Below are positions 52,993 to 60,916 of a stretch of DNA of 64,000 bases, in pieces. Origin of the DNA: a bacterium. GTDB taxonomy: Bacteria > Patescibacteriota > Saccharimonadia > Saccharimonadales > UBA4665. Position numbers and translations under genes: made by a program. The stretch lies in the NCBI GenBank assembly GCA_021848145.1, contig JAJZMX010000004.1, positions 124,001 through 188,000 on the forward strand, read 5' to 3'. The notes under the pieces were generated by a model, which saw nothing but the letters and a program-made list of their open reading frames with translations, made no database searches and was not told where the DNA came from. The stretch's first letter is position 1. The number at the start of each line of letters is the position of its first letter.

Positions 52993-53177
52993 TGAGCAAT
53001 AAAGCTATAAACGTCGATGAGGATAGTAAAGAGTTTCAGCTCGAGCTAGAGAGGCGTATTAAACTTGCTAAAAACCCCAAAAACCGTATATCTATAAGTC
53101 AATCCAAGAAGGATATCCCGAAGAAATATAGCGAGATTGCGAGCGTAAAAGCATATCATCAGCTTACGCTTACTTAA
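52992..53177 (+). CDS. Small basic protein, 61 aa
   Basis: Begins MSNKAINVDEDSKEFQLELE and continues RRIKLAKNPKNRISISQSKK, a highly charged helical protein. It might be an antitoxin- or relaxase-accessory-like gene by size and position before the VbhA-Fic pair, but I cannot assign it. The leaderless-type promoter supports that it is expressed. Confidence 0.5.
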   Translation: MSNKAINVDEDSKEFQLELERRIKLAKNPKNRISISQSKKDIPKKYSEIASVKAYHQLTLT

Positions 53178-53224
53178 TTCTATGGATTACCAAACTCAAT
53201 CTGTAATTTCGGTCTAGTTCGTGA

Positions 53225-53238
53225 TATAATAAGAAGTA
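53225..53238 (+). promoter_or_regulatory. -10 element of the vbhA-fic operon, leaderless layout
   Basis: TATAAT (53225-53230) ends seven bases before the ATG at 53238. No good -35 box. Confidence 0.5.
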
Positions 53239-53414
53239 TGAATAAGCAAGCATTGAAGCGGAAAAACAATGTACAGCAGGCCGTAGCAAACGAACGACTG
53301 GAGGGCTTAAAAGTTTCTAAAGAATCACGCAAAATTGCTGACAATTATATTGTTGGCAAGGCTTCTGCTAAAGCGGTTGCTAAAAAGATCCGAGCTCGCT
53401 ACGGAGTGATCTAG
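53238..53414 (+). CDS. vbhA: VbhA-like antitoxin of the Fic toxin
   Basis: A 58-residue protein beginning MNKQALKRKNNVQQAVANER. It carries ANERLEGLKVSKESRKIADN then YIVGKASAKAVAKKIRARYG, the VbhA antitoxin domain. Its helix holds the inhibitory motif E-G (class I form [S/T]xxxE[G/N]); here the first position is Asn, so the fit is N-x-x-x-E-G. The Glu would block ATP binding in Fic. The stop TAG overlaps the GTG of fic (TAGTG), so the two are translationally coupled. Confidence 0.85.
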   Translation: MNKQALKRKNNVQQAVANERLEGLKVSKESRKIADNYIVGKASAKAVAKKIRARYGVI

Positions 53415-54013
53415 TGTCCGACTTCGTCGATCCGTATTTCGACGAAACTATTGGTGACCTGCGCAATTTGCTTGGCGCAAAATCTCCGCAAGAGCTTAAA
53501 GAGCTTGAAGCGCAAATTGTGTTTGCTAATGAATTGGAACTCGAGGCGGCAGCTATTGCCCGTACCAATGACGTAGCGGAACTATTAGCTTTGCATAAGC
53601 AGCTGTTTGGCAATGTTTATGATTGGGCTGGCAAAATCCGCACCGTGGATATTAAGAAGAATGAAGATAATGCCGAGTATTTTCTGCTTGTTAGCAAGAT
53701 AACTGACGCTGCTAATTTCGTATTCGGCGAACTTAATCAAGAAAATAATCTTAAAGGTTTATCAACTGAAGTATTTGTTGACAGGTTAGCTTATTTTTAT
53801 GACCAGCTGAATTATATACATCCATTCCGCGAAGGTAATGGCCGCACACAAAGGGTTTTCTGGACTCGAGTTGCACGGGATGCCGGTTACGACATTAATT
53901 GGGATGATGTAGTTGGAGACGAAAACGATGATGCCTCAAAAATGGCGGCCGAAGCGATGGACTTGTCTGCACTGAAAGCTATGTTTGTAAAGATTGTAAG
54001 ACACATAGAGTAG
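53414..54013 (+). CDS. fic: Fic toxin (AMPylase)
   Basis: A 199-residue Fic-domain protein that transfers AMP from ATP to target hydroxyls. The complete active-site motif HPFREGNGRTQR lies at residues 136-147, with His136 as general base. The Fic flap NEDNAEYFLLVSKI precedes it. Starts with GTG, overlapping the antitoxin stop. The antitoxin is separate, so this is a class I Fic. A dead copy lies 1.9 kb upstream. The target protein is unknown; relatives modify DNA gyrase or topoisomerase IV. Confidence 0.94.
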   Translation: MSDFVDPYFDETIGDLRNLLGAKSPQELKELEAQIVFANELELEAAAIARTNDVAELLALHKQLFGNVYDWAGKIRTVDIKKNEDNAEYFLLVSKITDAANFVFGELNQENNLKGLSTEVFVDRLAYFYDQLNYIHPFREGNGRTQRVFWTRVARDAGYDINWDDVVGDENDDASKMAAEAMDLSALKAMFVKIVRHIE

Positions 54014-54335
54014 TATTTGTCTTGTGGGTCAATACGGTCTAGAACCGGCCTAACAGATACAACATTGCCAAAAATAAAAATAATTCGCCTACTTAGCAAG
54101 CAACTTATATTTATGAAAAAAACAGTGCCGATAAGATATATTAAGTAATCAAATCACCTTTGGTACAATGCTTGGCTCAACTGACTTTGACGAAATGGAA
54201 CCAAATTAAGGCTGAAGTTATCGAGATGTGGAGTATAGTTCGGATAGCAGGCGTCTCAGGCGCTGTATAACACTTATGATTAAATAAACTGCTTGTTTTC
54301 TGCTAACGGGCTTACTTTGCGCGACGAAAATAATG
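54014..54335. other. Intergenic stretch, nothing recognised
   Basis: About 320 AT-rich bases between the fic gene and the small minus-strand gene at 54336. Only a 13-codon plus-strand frame (near 54168) and no RNA signature were seen. Confidence 0.4.
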
Positions 54336-54503
54336 CTATTCTTCTTCTGGTTCTTCTATCTCTTCTTCCCCAAAAGCCACACTTGCAGCGAAGCGAGCTC
54401 TAAGATCTAATCTCATTTGTTCTAATTCTGCCAAAGCGGCTACTTCATTAAGTCTACTGGCGACCATTTCATTAAAAGTATCGGACTCTTCAAAACTATT
54501 CAT
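54336..54503 (-). CDS. Small acidic helical protein, 55 aa
   Basis: From an ATG (54503) the product MNSFEESDTFNEMVASRLNE continues VAALAELEQMRLDLRARFAA and ends in GEEEIEEPEEE. It is a regular, highly helical, acidic protein. It lies just downstream of the intron-bearing tRNA gene on the same strand. No family recognised and no strong ribosome site. Confidence 0.5.
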   Translation of the reverse strand: MNSFEESDTFNEMVASRLNEVAALAELEQMRLDLRARFAASVAFGEEEIEEPEEE

Positions 54504-54544
54504 AAATATATCATACCACAGACTAATGCATATGTAAATTATAT

Positions 54545-54845
54545 TGGCTCCGGGGACTGGATTCGAACCAGCGACCTAGTGGTTACACTTTGTCCAACAT
54601 TTCTGTTGGTGTGGACTATCTCATGTTCCAGTATTTGGAACAAGGGCGCTTATGAAGGATTATTGTTAGGCTCACCTTCTAGTCTCTGAACCTTCCAGGA
54701 TCCTTTATCCTAATCCTGGCTTGGCTGCGGATTACCTTGTCTTAGATTTAGGCTTCCCGCAATTCACCCTTTTTTCACTTCGGTGTTACCACCGAAGGCT
54801 GCATAATACCTACAGCCACCCGCTCTACCGCTGAGCTACCCCGGA
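54545..54845 (-). tRNA. tRNA-Asn(GUU), split by a group I intron
   Basis: 5' exon 54845-54812, 3' exon 54585-54545. Joined, they form a 72-base cloverleaf plus encoded CCA: acceptor TCCGGGG/CCCCGGA, D-arm GCTC/GAGC, anticodon stem GGTGG/CCACT, loop CTGTTAA (anticodon GTT), T-arm GCTGGTTCGAATCCAGT. The intron sits between U35 and U36. Without splicing the anticodon loop is destroyed, so the gene depends on the intron. Confidence 0.95.
54586..54811 (-). ncRNA. Group I intron (226 nt) inside tRNA-Asn
   Basis: A compact self-splicing intron. P1 pairs exon GGCUGU with intron GCAGCC, ending in the required U-G at the 5' splice site. P2 is CTTCGGTG/CACCGAAG with a GTAA loop. P4 is TGCGGG/TCCGCA, P6 CCAGGAT/ATCCTGG. 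The conserved GTTCAGAGACTA contains the P7 5' strand, pairing with TAGTC of GATAGTCC. P8 is TGTTCCA/TGGAACA and P9 CCAACA/TGTTGG. The intron ends in G. It has no homing endonuclease gene. Confidence 0.95.
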
Positions 54846-54939
54846 ATAAAAAAGAACCTCCGTAGTCTTACTACAGAACACGTCGATTATAGCTTACAGA
54901 TTAGCTAAGAAGCAACTATCTTAGCTAGGGATTAAAATA

Positions 54940-56172
54940 TTAGGCTTGTATTTTTTGCTGTCTTTTGTAGCTATTTATAGTTCGGCTGTAGATAGATACT
55001 AAATTTTCTGTAAGTAGATCAGGCAAGTATTTCTTATTAACTTCAAGGGAGTTTTTGGCTAACCTTTGCCTGAGCCTACGGTTAGATATTAATTTTCTAA
55101 CCCCCTCTGACATGCTGTCAGCGTCTGGTTTGGTTAAGATACTGTTGGATTCTTCCACTCCTACGCTTAAGTGGTTGTCGCAGTAAACTATTGGCAGACC
55201 TGCCGCACAAGCTTCAAGCAGTACAATCCCCTGAGTGTCGAACCTGTATGAAGGCAAAATAAAGATATCGGATTTTCTAAGTTCTTTGGCTATTTGTCTT
55301 TGAGATAGTCTCCCCCTAAGAACCACCCTTTTGTTTAGCTTGTATCTGCGGATCAAAAAACGCATCCTTGCTTTCTGGGTGCCGTTGCCGACTATTGTCA
55401 GACGCCAGTCTTGGTTTTTGGGTAGTCGCCTAGCCATCTGTATAAGTACACTAGGTCGTTTCTCCTTATCTAAACGTCCTACATATATAAGTTTCACTAG
55501 TTTTTTTCTGCTAATTTTACGGGTGTTCTTAAAACTCATGTTGGAGAAAGTTGGTAAAACTTCAATTTTATTATTACATCCTCTTGATCTAAGTATTCTT
55601 CTGACATGCTTAGAGGGAACTATTAGTTTGTCAGCTAGGTTTATGGTTCGGAGTATATATATCCAGCTCAGCCTTACCTTAATTGCCATGGTTTTTCTCT
55701 CTTTATCTGTTATGTAGTTTGGTGGGAGCTTCGGGGTTTTTAGAATTATTGATTGGATAATGTATAGGATTAGCATTCTTAGTAGCCCTGAGTTCCAGCT
55801 TTTTATTTGCTCAGGAACCAGAGTATGCATGGTGTGGATGTGTGGGATGCCGAGTTTTTTAGATATATGGTTGCTTATATATGGAGCACAGATAGGAGTT
55901 TGGCTATGGATGATGTCTAGATTGTGGGAGGCGAATCTTTTAGTAATGCCCGGATATGTGAACATGATTGGGTGATCCGGATAAATGCCTCTTATCGATG
56001 GTAAGCGTATGGTGTTTTTCGGTTCACGCTTTGGGTTCTTTCGGCCCTGGCTTGGGCAAAAAATAAAAACCGTATGTCCTTGGCTCTCTAGCTGTTTAGC
56101 GTAGCTTGAGATAGATATTTCGGTTCCACCAATAGAGGGAAAGTAATTGTCTGTGACGATTCCTATCCTCAT
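54940..56172 (-). CDS. GT4 family glycosyltransferase
   Basis: A 410-residue GT-B glycosyltransferase. The N-terminal half has MRIGIVTDNYFPSIGGTEIS and IHSQTPICAPYISNHISKK; the C-terminal half has KLIYVGRLDKEKRPSVLIQM and the donor-site stretch FILPSYRFDTQGIVLLEACA with its E-x7-E-like acidic pair. It would add a sugar from a nucleotide-sugar to a lipid or glycan acceptor at the cytosolic membrane face. I place the start at the ATG 56172; a TTG lies one codon upstream. Last gene of the minus-strand sugar block. Confidence 0.9.
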   Translation of the reverse strand: MRIGIVTDNYFPSIGGTEISISSYAKQLESQGHTVFIFCPSQGRKNPKREPKNTIRLPSIRGIYPDHPIMFTYPGITKRFASHNLDIIHSQTPICAPYISNHISKKLGIPHIHTMHTLVPEQIKSWNSGLLRMLILYIIQSIILKTPKLPPNYITDKERKTMAIKVRLSWIYILRTINLADKLIVPSKHVRRILRSRGCNNKIEVLPTFSNMSFKNTRKISRKKLVKLIYVGRLDKEKRPSVLIQMARRLPKNQDWRLTIVGNGTQKARMRFLIRRYKLNKRVVLRGRLSQRQIAKELRKSDIFILPSYRFDTQGIVLLEACAAGLPIVYCDNHLSVGVEESNSILTKPDADSMSEGVRKLISNRRLRQRLAKNSLEVNKKYLPDLLTENLVSIYSRTINSYKRQQKIQA

Positions 56173-56232
56173 CAATTCTAATTATTATACCAAACAGTTT
56201 TAGGCCGGTTCTCATTGACCCTGAATTTATTC

Positions 56233-58083
56233 TTAAGCAACGCTATCTATAAGATAGGATGCATCTGGTGGGAGCACGATCGGTTTGTTTAGGTCTATAT
56301 ATTTGCCCTCCTGTCCCTTCTGGGGTAGGGATGTAAAAGTTATAGTTCCATTTGTTTGGTGGGCGTCAAATATGTAAGCAGGTGTTGTATTTTGGGAGAA
56401 GTTTGTGATTGATATAACTTGTCGACGAGCGTCATTTGGGTCGGCTCTGGCAAAAGCAAGCACATCTTTGTTATCATTGTTTAGCCATCTTAAATTATTA
56501 CAAATTTTTAGAGCATTGTCGTATTTGCGCCTCAGTAATATGGCTTGTATAAAGCTATATGGTGAACTCGGGTCTCTAGCTTGTAAGTACAGGTTATCTC
56601 TTAAATAGACTTTTTTATCTACCGAAGGCAGCCATAGGTTCTCTCTTTGGGCTCTAGAAAAACCTCCATTTACTGATGAATCCCATTGTATTGGGACTCG
56701 TTCAGCATCTCGCATGCCTGTTTCAGCGTCTATTTGTAGTTCTTTGGGTATTTTTACGTTTGGCCTTCCCATCATGTCCCCTTGCCAGGTGTAGAGAGCT
56801 CCAGGTAATGAAGCTAACAGAAGGTATGCTGCTCTAGCGGTCATGGGGGAGTTGAGTCGACTACGCAATGTGTCGGTATCGTGATTACCGGATACCTGGT
56901 TGGGAAGGGCGCCAACTAAATCTTGCATACGTGAATAATATTCTCTTAGAACTGAGCGAAAGTTTTTGGCTGACCAGTGATTGCGATCGGTATTCAACAG
57001 GGTTTCAAAATTGAAAACATTAGCAACATTAGGAGCTAACTTGTCTAATCGGTCGTCGTGGGTTAAGGCGCTAATCCAGTCTTCAAGGATAAAGCGTACG
57101 TTTCTGTCTTTATATTTTTCTTCTCTAAGAACCGAAAATAGATCCTTTGTATATTTTCCTAGCTCTGGCCAGTGACTCATTAACTTTTCCTGTTTCCATT
57201 GGTCGTGAGGATTACTTTTGCCAGAAGTGTACTCTCCAATAGCTGTACCTTTTACTGCTATGCCCTCGTTTTTAAATTTAGGATCTTTACCTATATGGTT
57301 GATTACGTCAACTCGGAATCCGTCTATACCTAAATCCAGCCAGAATCTCACTACGTTTTTTATCTCTTCTCTCACTTTGGGATTAGCCCAGTTTAGAGTT
57401 GGCTGCTGTTTAAGGAATTCTGCAAGATAAAATTGTTGACGTTTTTCATTCCACACCCATGCAGTGACGGCGGGTATGTCAACTTCTTCTGGAATATTTC
57501 CGCCATATTGCTCACGCATCTTTTCTAATTGGGGCAAGGAAAATATACTTGTCCAGTTGTTCGGTACAGTTAGACCCTCCGGTAATCCTGTTAGTCGGTC
57601 CTCGGCGACTATATTATCTGGTAATTCCCCTTCTATAGGGTCGCGCCAAATGTAATAATCTTTGAAGCTTTCATAGTCACCATTATTTGGGTCGCTTGAT
57701 GACTTAAACCATGTGCTCTGGTCTGAAGTATGGTTAGGAATTAAATCAAATATGACACGTATGTTTCTAACGTGAGCTTCATTGATTAGTTCCTTAACGT
57801 CGTCTAAGTTGCCCAGGTCAGGGTTAACCTGGTAATAGTTTGAGATATCGTAGTTGCCGTCGAGCCCTGGCGATTCATAAATAGGACCGAGCCATATAGC
57901 AGTGATGCCCGATTCTCTCATCCAATCTAGTTTGCTGATTATGCCTAAAATGGAACCTACTCCTAGGTGCTCTTCCCCTTCCCGTCTTTCCTCTTTGAAG
58001 GTACGTGGGTAAACGTGCAGTACGTTATCGTTCCAGCCGCGTTCTTCTTGGTCTAGAGGCGTATTGCCTATAAACTCGTGCAT
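56233..58083 (-). CDS. GH13 alpha-amylase-family glycosidase
   Basis: A 616-residue (beta/alpha)8 alpha-glucosidase-type enzyme. Conserved regions: IFDLIPNHTSDQSTWF (region I), GFRVDVINHIGKDPKF with the nucleophile Asp (region II), FILEDWISALTHDDRL with the acid Glu (region III), and QVSGNHDTDTLRSRL with the third Asp (region IV). The order resembles oligo-1,6-glucosidase and trehalose-6-phosphate hydrolase/glucosidase groups. No signal peptide; cytosolic. It is 20 bases from the next upstream gene on the same strand. Confidence 0.93.
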   Translation of the reverse strand: MHEFIGNTPLDQEERGWNDNVLHVYPRTFKEERREGEEHLGVGSILGIISKLDWMRESGITAIWLGPIYESPGLDGNYDISNYYQVNPDLGNLDDVKELINEAHVRNIRVIFDLIPNHTSDQSTWFKSSSDPNNGDYESFKDYYIWRDPIEGELPDNIVAEDRLTGLPEGLTVPNNWTSIFSLPQLEKMREQYGGNIPEEVDIPAVTAWVWNEKRQQFYLAEFLKQQPTLNWANPKVREEIKNVVRFWLDLGIDGFRVDVINHIGKDPKFKNEGIAVKGTAIGEYTSGKSNPHDQWKQEKLMSHWPELGKYTKDLFSVLREEKYKDRNVRFILEDWISALTHDDRLDKLAPNVANVFNFETLLNTDRNHWSAKNFRSVLREYYSRMQDLVGALPNQVSGNHDTDTLRSRLNSPMTARAAYLLLASLPGALYTWQGDMMGRPNVKIPKELQIDAETGMRDAERVPIQWDSSVNGGFSRAQRENLWLPSVDKKVYLRDNLYLQARDPSSPYSFIQAILLRRKYDNALKICNNLRWLNNDNKDVLAFARADPNDARRQVISITNFSQNTTPAYIFDAHQTNGTITFTSLPQKGQEGKYIDLNKPIVLPPDASYLIDSVA

Positions 58084-58103
58084 AAGAAACCTATTTTACC
58101 ACA

Positions 58104-59129
58104 TTAATTAGAAAAAACCAATGGTCTTGGCTGGTTCTCGCGGCGTTTCACTGGTTGGACAGACACGATTTTACTTGCCAGAATAATAAACATTGCCCCT
58201 GACCAAAGAAGTGGATTTGCCGATTGCCCCCAACGTTTAAGCCAAATAAAGTGTTGGTTTGGTAGTTGCAAATAATCTTTGGTTTGTTCGGGTAGCCAGC
58301 CGCGGTCATTCATTTGTTTTGTGATCCACTTGAGTTTTAGTAGTGCTTCTTCTCTACGTCCCAATTTAAGGTAGTACAAACCTAAAAGAGAGGTTAATAC
58401 CGGCCATTCTCCTCCCCCATAATACTCATCCTTAAGGTAGCGGTAGACTCCACCGTCAGGAGCAATTAGCTCTTGCTCAATCCTCTTTAGATAAGGCTCA
58501 AATTCACTGTCAGACACCGCGCCGAGTAACGGGCAAAGAAGCAGGCTTGCGTCATTTTTTTCGTGGTTTAAGTCTATGACTTCCTTTACTTTGGGCGCTT
58601 CTGGATGCTCATATGCTGCTAAACCGGCGTATACGCAGGCTAAACTTGCCGCATGTATTCCCAAGTTCTCTTCCCAGCAGTCAAAAGACGGCTCGTACCA
58701 TTTAGTTGCCAAATAATGCTGTATAAGGCCAGTGGCATCTTTATACTGCTCTATGCTGCGGTTATGTCTTTTCCCGTGTTCACTAATTGCCCAGAGTAAG
58801 ATTCCAAATCCGTCGATTTGAAAGTTATTCCATGGCTCATTAGATTCTTTGCCATCAAGTTTATAGCGTGCATCAATTTTTCCTCCAGATAAAATATGGT
58901 CACGTCGAATGTTAATTAGGGTTGAGCACCATCCGAAAAATTTTTCTGCTGATTCTATATCCCCTGCACGGCTCATCGCGTCTGCAATAAATGAGCCATC
59001 CCTGAACCAGCAATACCTGTACTTTTCAAAGTTAGGTGATGCCGGGTAAGCTCCACTATCATCCTGATACGTACGAATGGTGGATGTGCATAATCCAATT
59101 AACTTAGATACGTCAGTAGTATTTTGCAT
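58104..59129 (-). CDS. Glucoamylase-like GH15 (short)
   Basis: A 341-residue (alpha/alpha)6 glycosidase of family GH15. KYRYCWFRDGSFIADAMSRA near residues 36-55, EPWNNFQIDGFGILLWAISE with two acidic residues, and RGWLPEQTKDYLQLPNQHFI near residue 285 are the family segments. It lacks the N-terminal domain of the 791-residue enzyme at 17541-19916, so it is a minimal catalytic form. With GH13 downstream (20 bases) it is likely co-transcribed for maltodextrin/glycogen breakdown. Confidence 0.82.
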   Translation of the reverse strand: MQNTTDVSKLIGLCTSTIRTYQDDSGAYPASPNFEKYRYCWFRDGSFIADAMSRAGDIESAEKFFGWCSTLINIRRDHILSGGKIDARYKLDGKESNEPWNNFQIDGFGILLWAISEHGKRHNRSIEQYKDATGLIQHYLATKWYEPSFDCWEENLGIHAASLACVYAGLAAYEHPEAPKVKEVIDLNHEKNDASLLLCPLLGAVSDSEFEPYLKRIEQELIAPDGGVYRYLKDEYYGGGEWPVLTSLLGLYYLKLGRREEALLKLKWITKQMNDRGWLPEQTKDYLQLPNQHFIWLKRWGQSANPLLWSGAMFIILASKIVSVQPVKRRENQPRPLVFSN

Positions 59130-59180
59130 TTTTGTTTTAGTTTTAACTATTCAATAATAACAGCAACTTATAAACAAAGG

Positions 59181-59651
59181 CTAATTTAGGTGTCTTGTTT
59201 TGACGGCGTTTGCCATTTGTCGCTCTTCGCTACGTTTCTTGATTGTCTGTCGCTTGTCGTAGCGTTTCTTTCCTTGGGCAATGGCAATCTTCAGCTTTAT
59301 ATACCTGCCTCGGTTTAGTATCTCAAGCGGCACTATGGTCCTGCCTTGTTGTTTAGCCTGGATCATTTGGTTTATTTCCCTTCTTTTAGCTAACAAACGC
59401 CTAGTGCGAGTTTGGTCTTGGTCGCTAATTCTGACTGATCCGGTACCGCTTATAGTGGCATTAATTAACCATAGCTGGTCATCTTTTATGGTTACGTATG
59501 ACCCTACAAGATTGCCAAGCCCTAGTCTTAAAGCTTTAGTTTCTGCTCCACTAAGTTCCATGCCGACAATATATGTATCGCCGATGGCGTAGTCAAAGCG
59601 TGCCCGTCGATTGACGATCTGTTTGGGTTGTCGGCGTTTCTTGCTTGGCAT
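59181..59651 (-). CDS. smpB: SsrA-binding protein SmpB
   Basis: A 156-residue tmRNA partner in trans-translation. NRRARFDYAIGDTYIVGMEL and GAETKALRLGLGNLVGSYVT match the SmpB fold (the family G-x-E-V-K-S-L-R pattern is here GAETKALR). RGRYIKLKIAIAQGKKRYDKRQ is the highly conserved tail start. The tail is basic, as needed for the ribosomal channel. It sits inside the sugar block on the same strand. The tmRNA itself is not in the window, though tmRNA-like 3' fragments are. Confidence 0.95.
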   Translation of the reverse strand: MPSKKRRQPKQIVNRRARFDYAIGDTYIVGMELSGAETKALRLGLGNLVGSYVTIKDDQLWLINATISGTGSVRISDQDQTRTRRLLAKRREINQMIQAKQQGRTIVPLEILNRGRYIKLKIAIAQGKKRYDKRQTIKKRSEERQMANAVKTRHLN

Positions 59652-59682
59652 AACATCTTAATTGTATAGCAAAAGAGGCCTT

Positions 59683-60855
59683 CTAGCCGTTTAGATGGTT
59701 AAATAGGTACTCGCCGGTATGGTAATGGTTGGCAGCGAATTCTTTTTTGGCAACGTTCCATAAACTTGGGTCATGTAGAACGACTTTTCGGTAATACCAA
59801 TATTCTGAGCCCCACATAATAACATCTTTCATGCCAGTGGCTTTAGAGAAAGTGAAGCGGTTCTTTAATCTAGTAGCATTTATTGACTTATTCTGCTCTG
59901 CCAAACTTGTTTGAGGTATGGTTTTTCCGCTTGGTGGCCAGGCTTCTGCCTGCATTTCGTCGATAATCATATTTTTACCCTGGTAGAGTTCCTGAACTCC
60001 AGCCAGGAATGAGTAATACCAGGAAGGAAACGGGTATTGAAGATATCTATGGGTTAGGTTGGCATCCCAAACCCGTTTGTAAACTGAAATACCGTAAAAG
60101 GTAGGTGTCGGGTTGCCAATTGGGAAACCAATGGCATTGTTGCTTCTTGGGATGTCGATTGGAATATGGTGGCCATCTAGCTTCCTAATAAGGTTGTATT
60201 CGGTAATCAAGCGCGAGCGACTAAAGTTTGTGCAATCCCCGAAGCCCTTGAGGAAATACTCGTTTTCTAGTTCCCATCCTTCTAGGGCCGGATTGTTCTT
60301 GTACCTATTAATAACTTTTGTCATAAAAGCTAGCAGCTGTGGCTCCCAATCCTTCATTGGTTTATTTGTGTTGATCCAGCCAGGAGCATGACATTCAGGC
60401 CATCTGGGTTGTCTAAGTCCTACCGTTAAAAGGACCTTGGCGTGTGCGGCGTTAGCCATTTTGAATTCCCAGTCTAATTGCGAGAAATTGTAGTGGCCCG
60501 GACTAGTCTCAATGTCACTCCAGTAGCTAGTCAATCTGAATTGTCTTACACCGATTCCAATCAGTGCCGACATAGTTTGTTTTGGGTTTACTCCCAAACT
60601 CTTAGCATAGTCTGGTATGAAGCTAACACCGTAAGTTAGTGGAATATTGTTCTGTGTAGATATATACCACTCACCTATACCATAAACCGTAGCGAAGAAC
60701 AGGCCGACTATTATTGCTATAACCGTAACGATTTTATGGATCCAGTTGCCATGCCAATAGCGGCTTGGCAACTTTAACAGGTACACCCCAAACAGCTTCA
60801 GCTTGTTCTTGATTTCTTTGAAATCCAACTTGTGTTTAGTATTTGGCATTGCCAT
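59683..60855 (-). CDS. Exported GH-A clan glycosidase-like protein
   Basis: A 390-residue protein with one N-terminal membrane helix (about residues 42-65) that anchors an outside TIM-barrel. FRLTSYWSDIETSPGHYNFS and NPALEGWELENEYF (Glu as likely acid/base near residue 200) and MIIDEMQAEAWPP (Glu as likely nucleophile near 285) follow the clan-A layout. GH5, GH39 and GH42 all remain possible. It may cut exogenous beta-linked glycans, feeding the GH1 enzyme. Confidence 0.7.
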   Translation of the reverse strand: MAMPNTKHKLDFKEIKNKLKLFGVYLLKLPSRYWHGNWIHKIVTVIAIIVGLFFATVYGIGEWYISTQNNIPLTYGVSFIPDYAKSLGVNPKQTMSALIGIGVRQFRLTSYWSDIETSPGHYNFSQLDWEFKMANAAHAKVLLTVGLRQPRWPECHAPGWINTNKPMKDWEPQLLAFMTKVINRYKNNPALEGWELENEYFLKGFGDCTNFSRSRLITEYNLIRKLDGHHIPIDIPRSNNAIGFPIGNPTPTFYGISVYKRVWDANLTHRYLQYPFPSWYYSFLAGVQELYQGKNMIIDEMQAEAWPPSGKTIPQTSLAEQNKSINATRLKNRFTFSKATGMKDVIMWGSEYWYYRKVVLHDPSLWNVAKKEFAANHYHTGEYLFNHLNG

Positions 60856-60916
60856 AAGTATACAACCTGGTCTTTAGCTAACCCTTAGGGCATGTATTTA
60901 AAGACATAGAATATAT

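Noticed and set aside
52857-53230. A complete tmRNA gene ending at the 52860 T-arm
   Set aside because: No matching 5' acceptor half (TCCGTGG) or tag frame is found in the upstream minus strand; the small gene at 52992 occupies the space. Only a fragment is supported.
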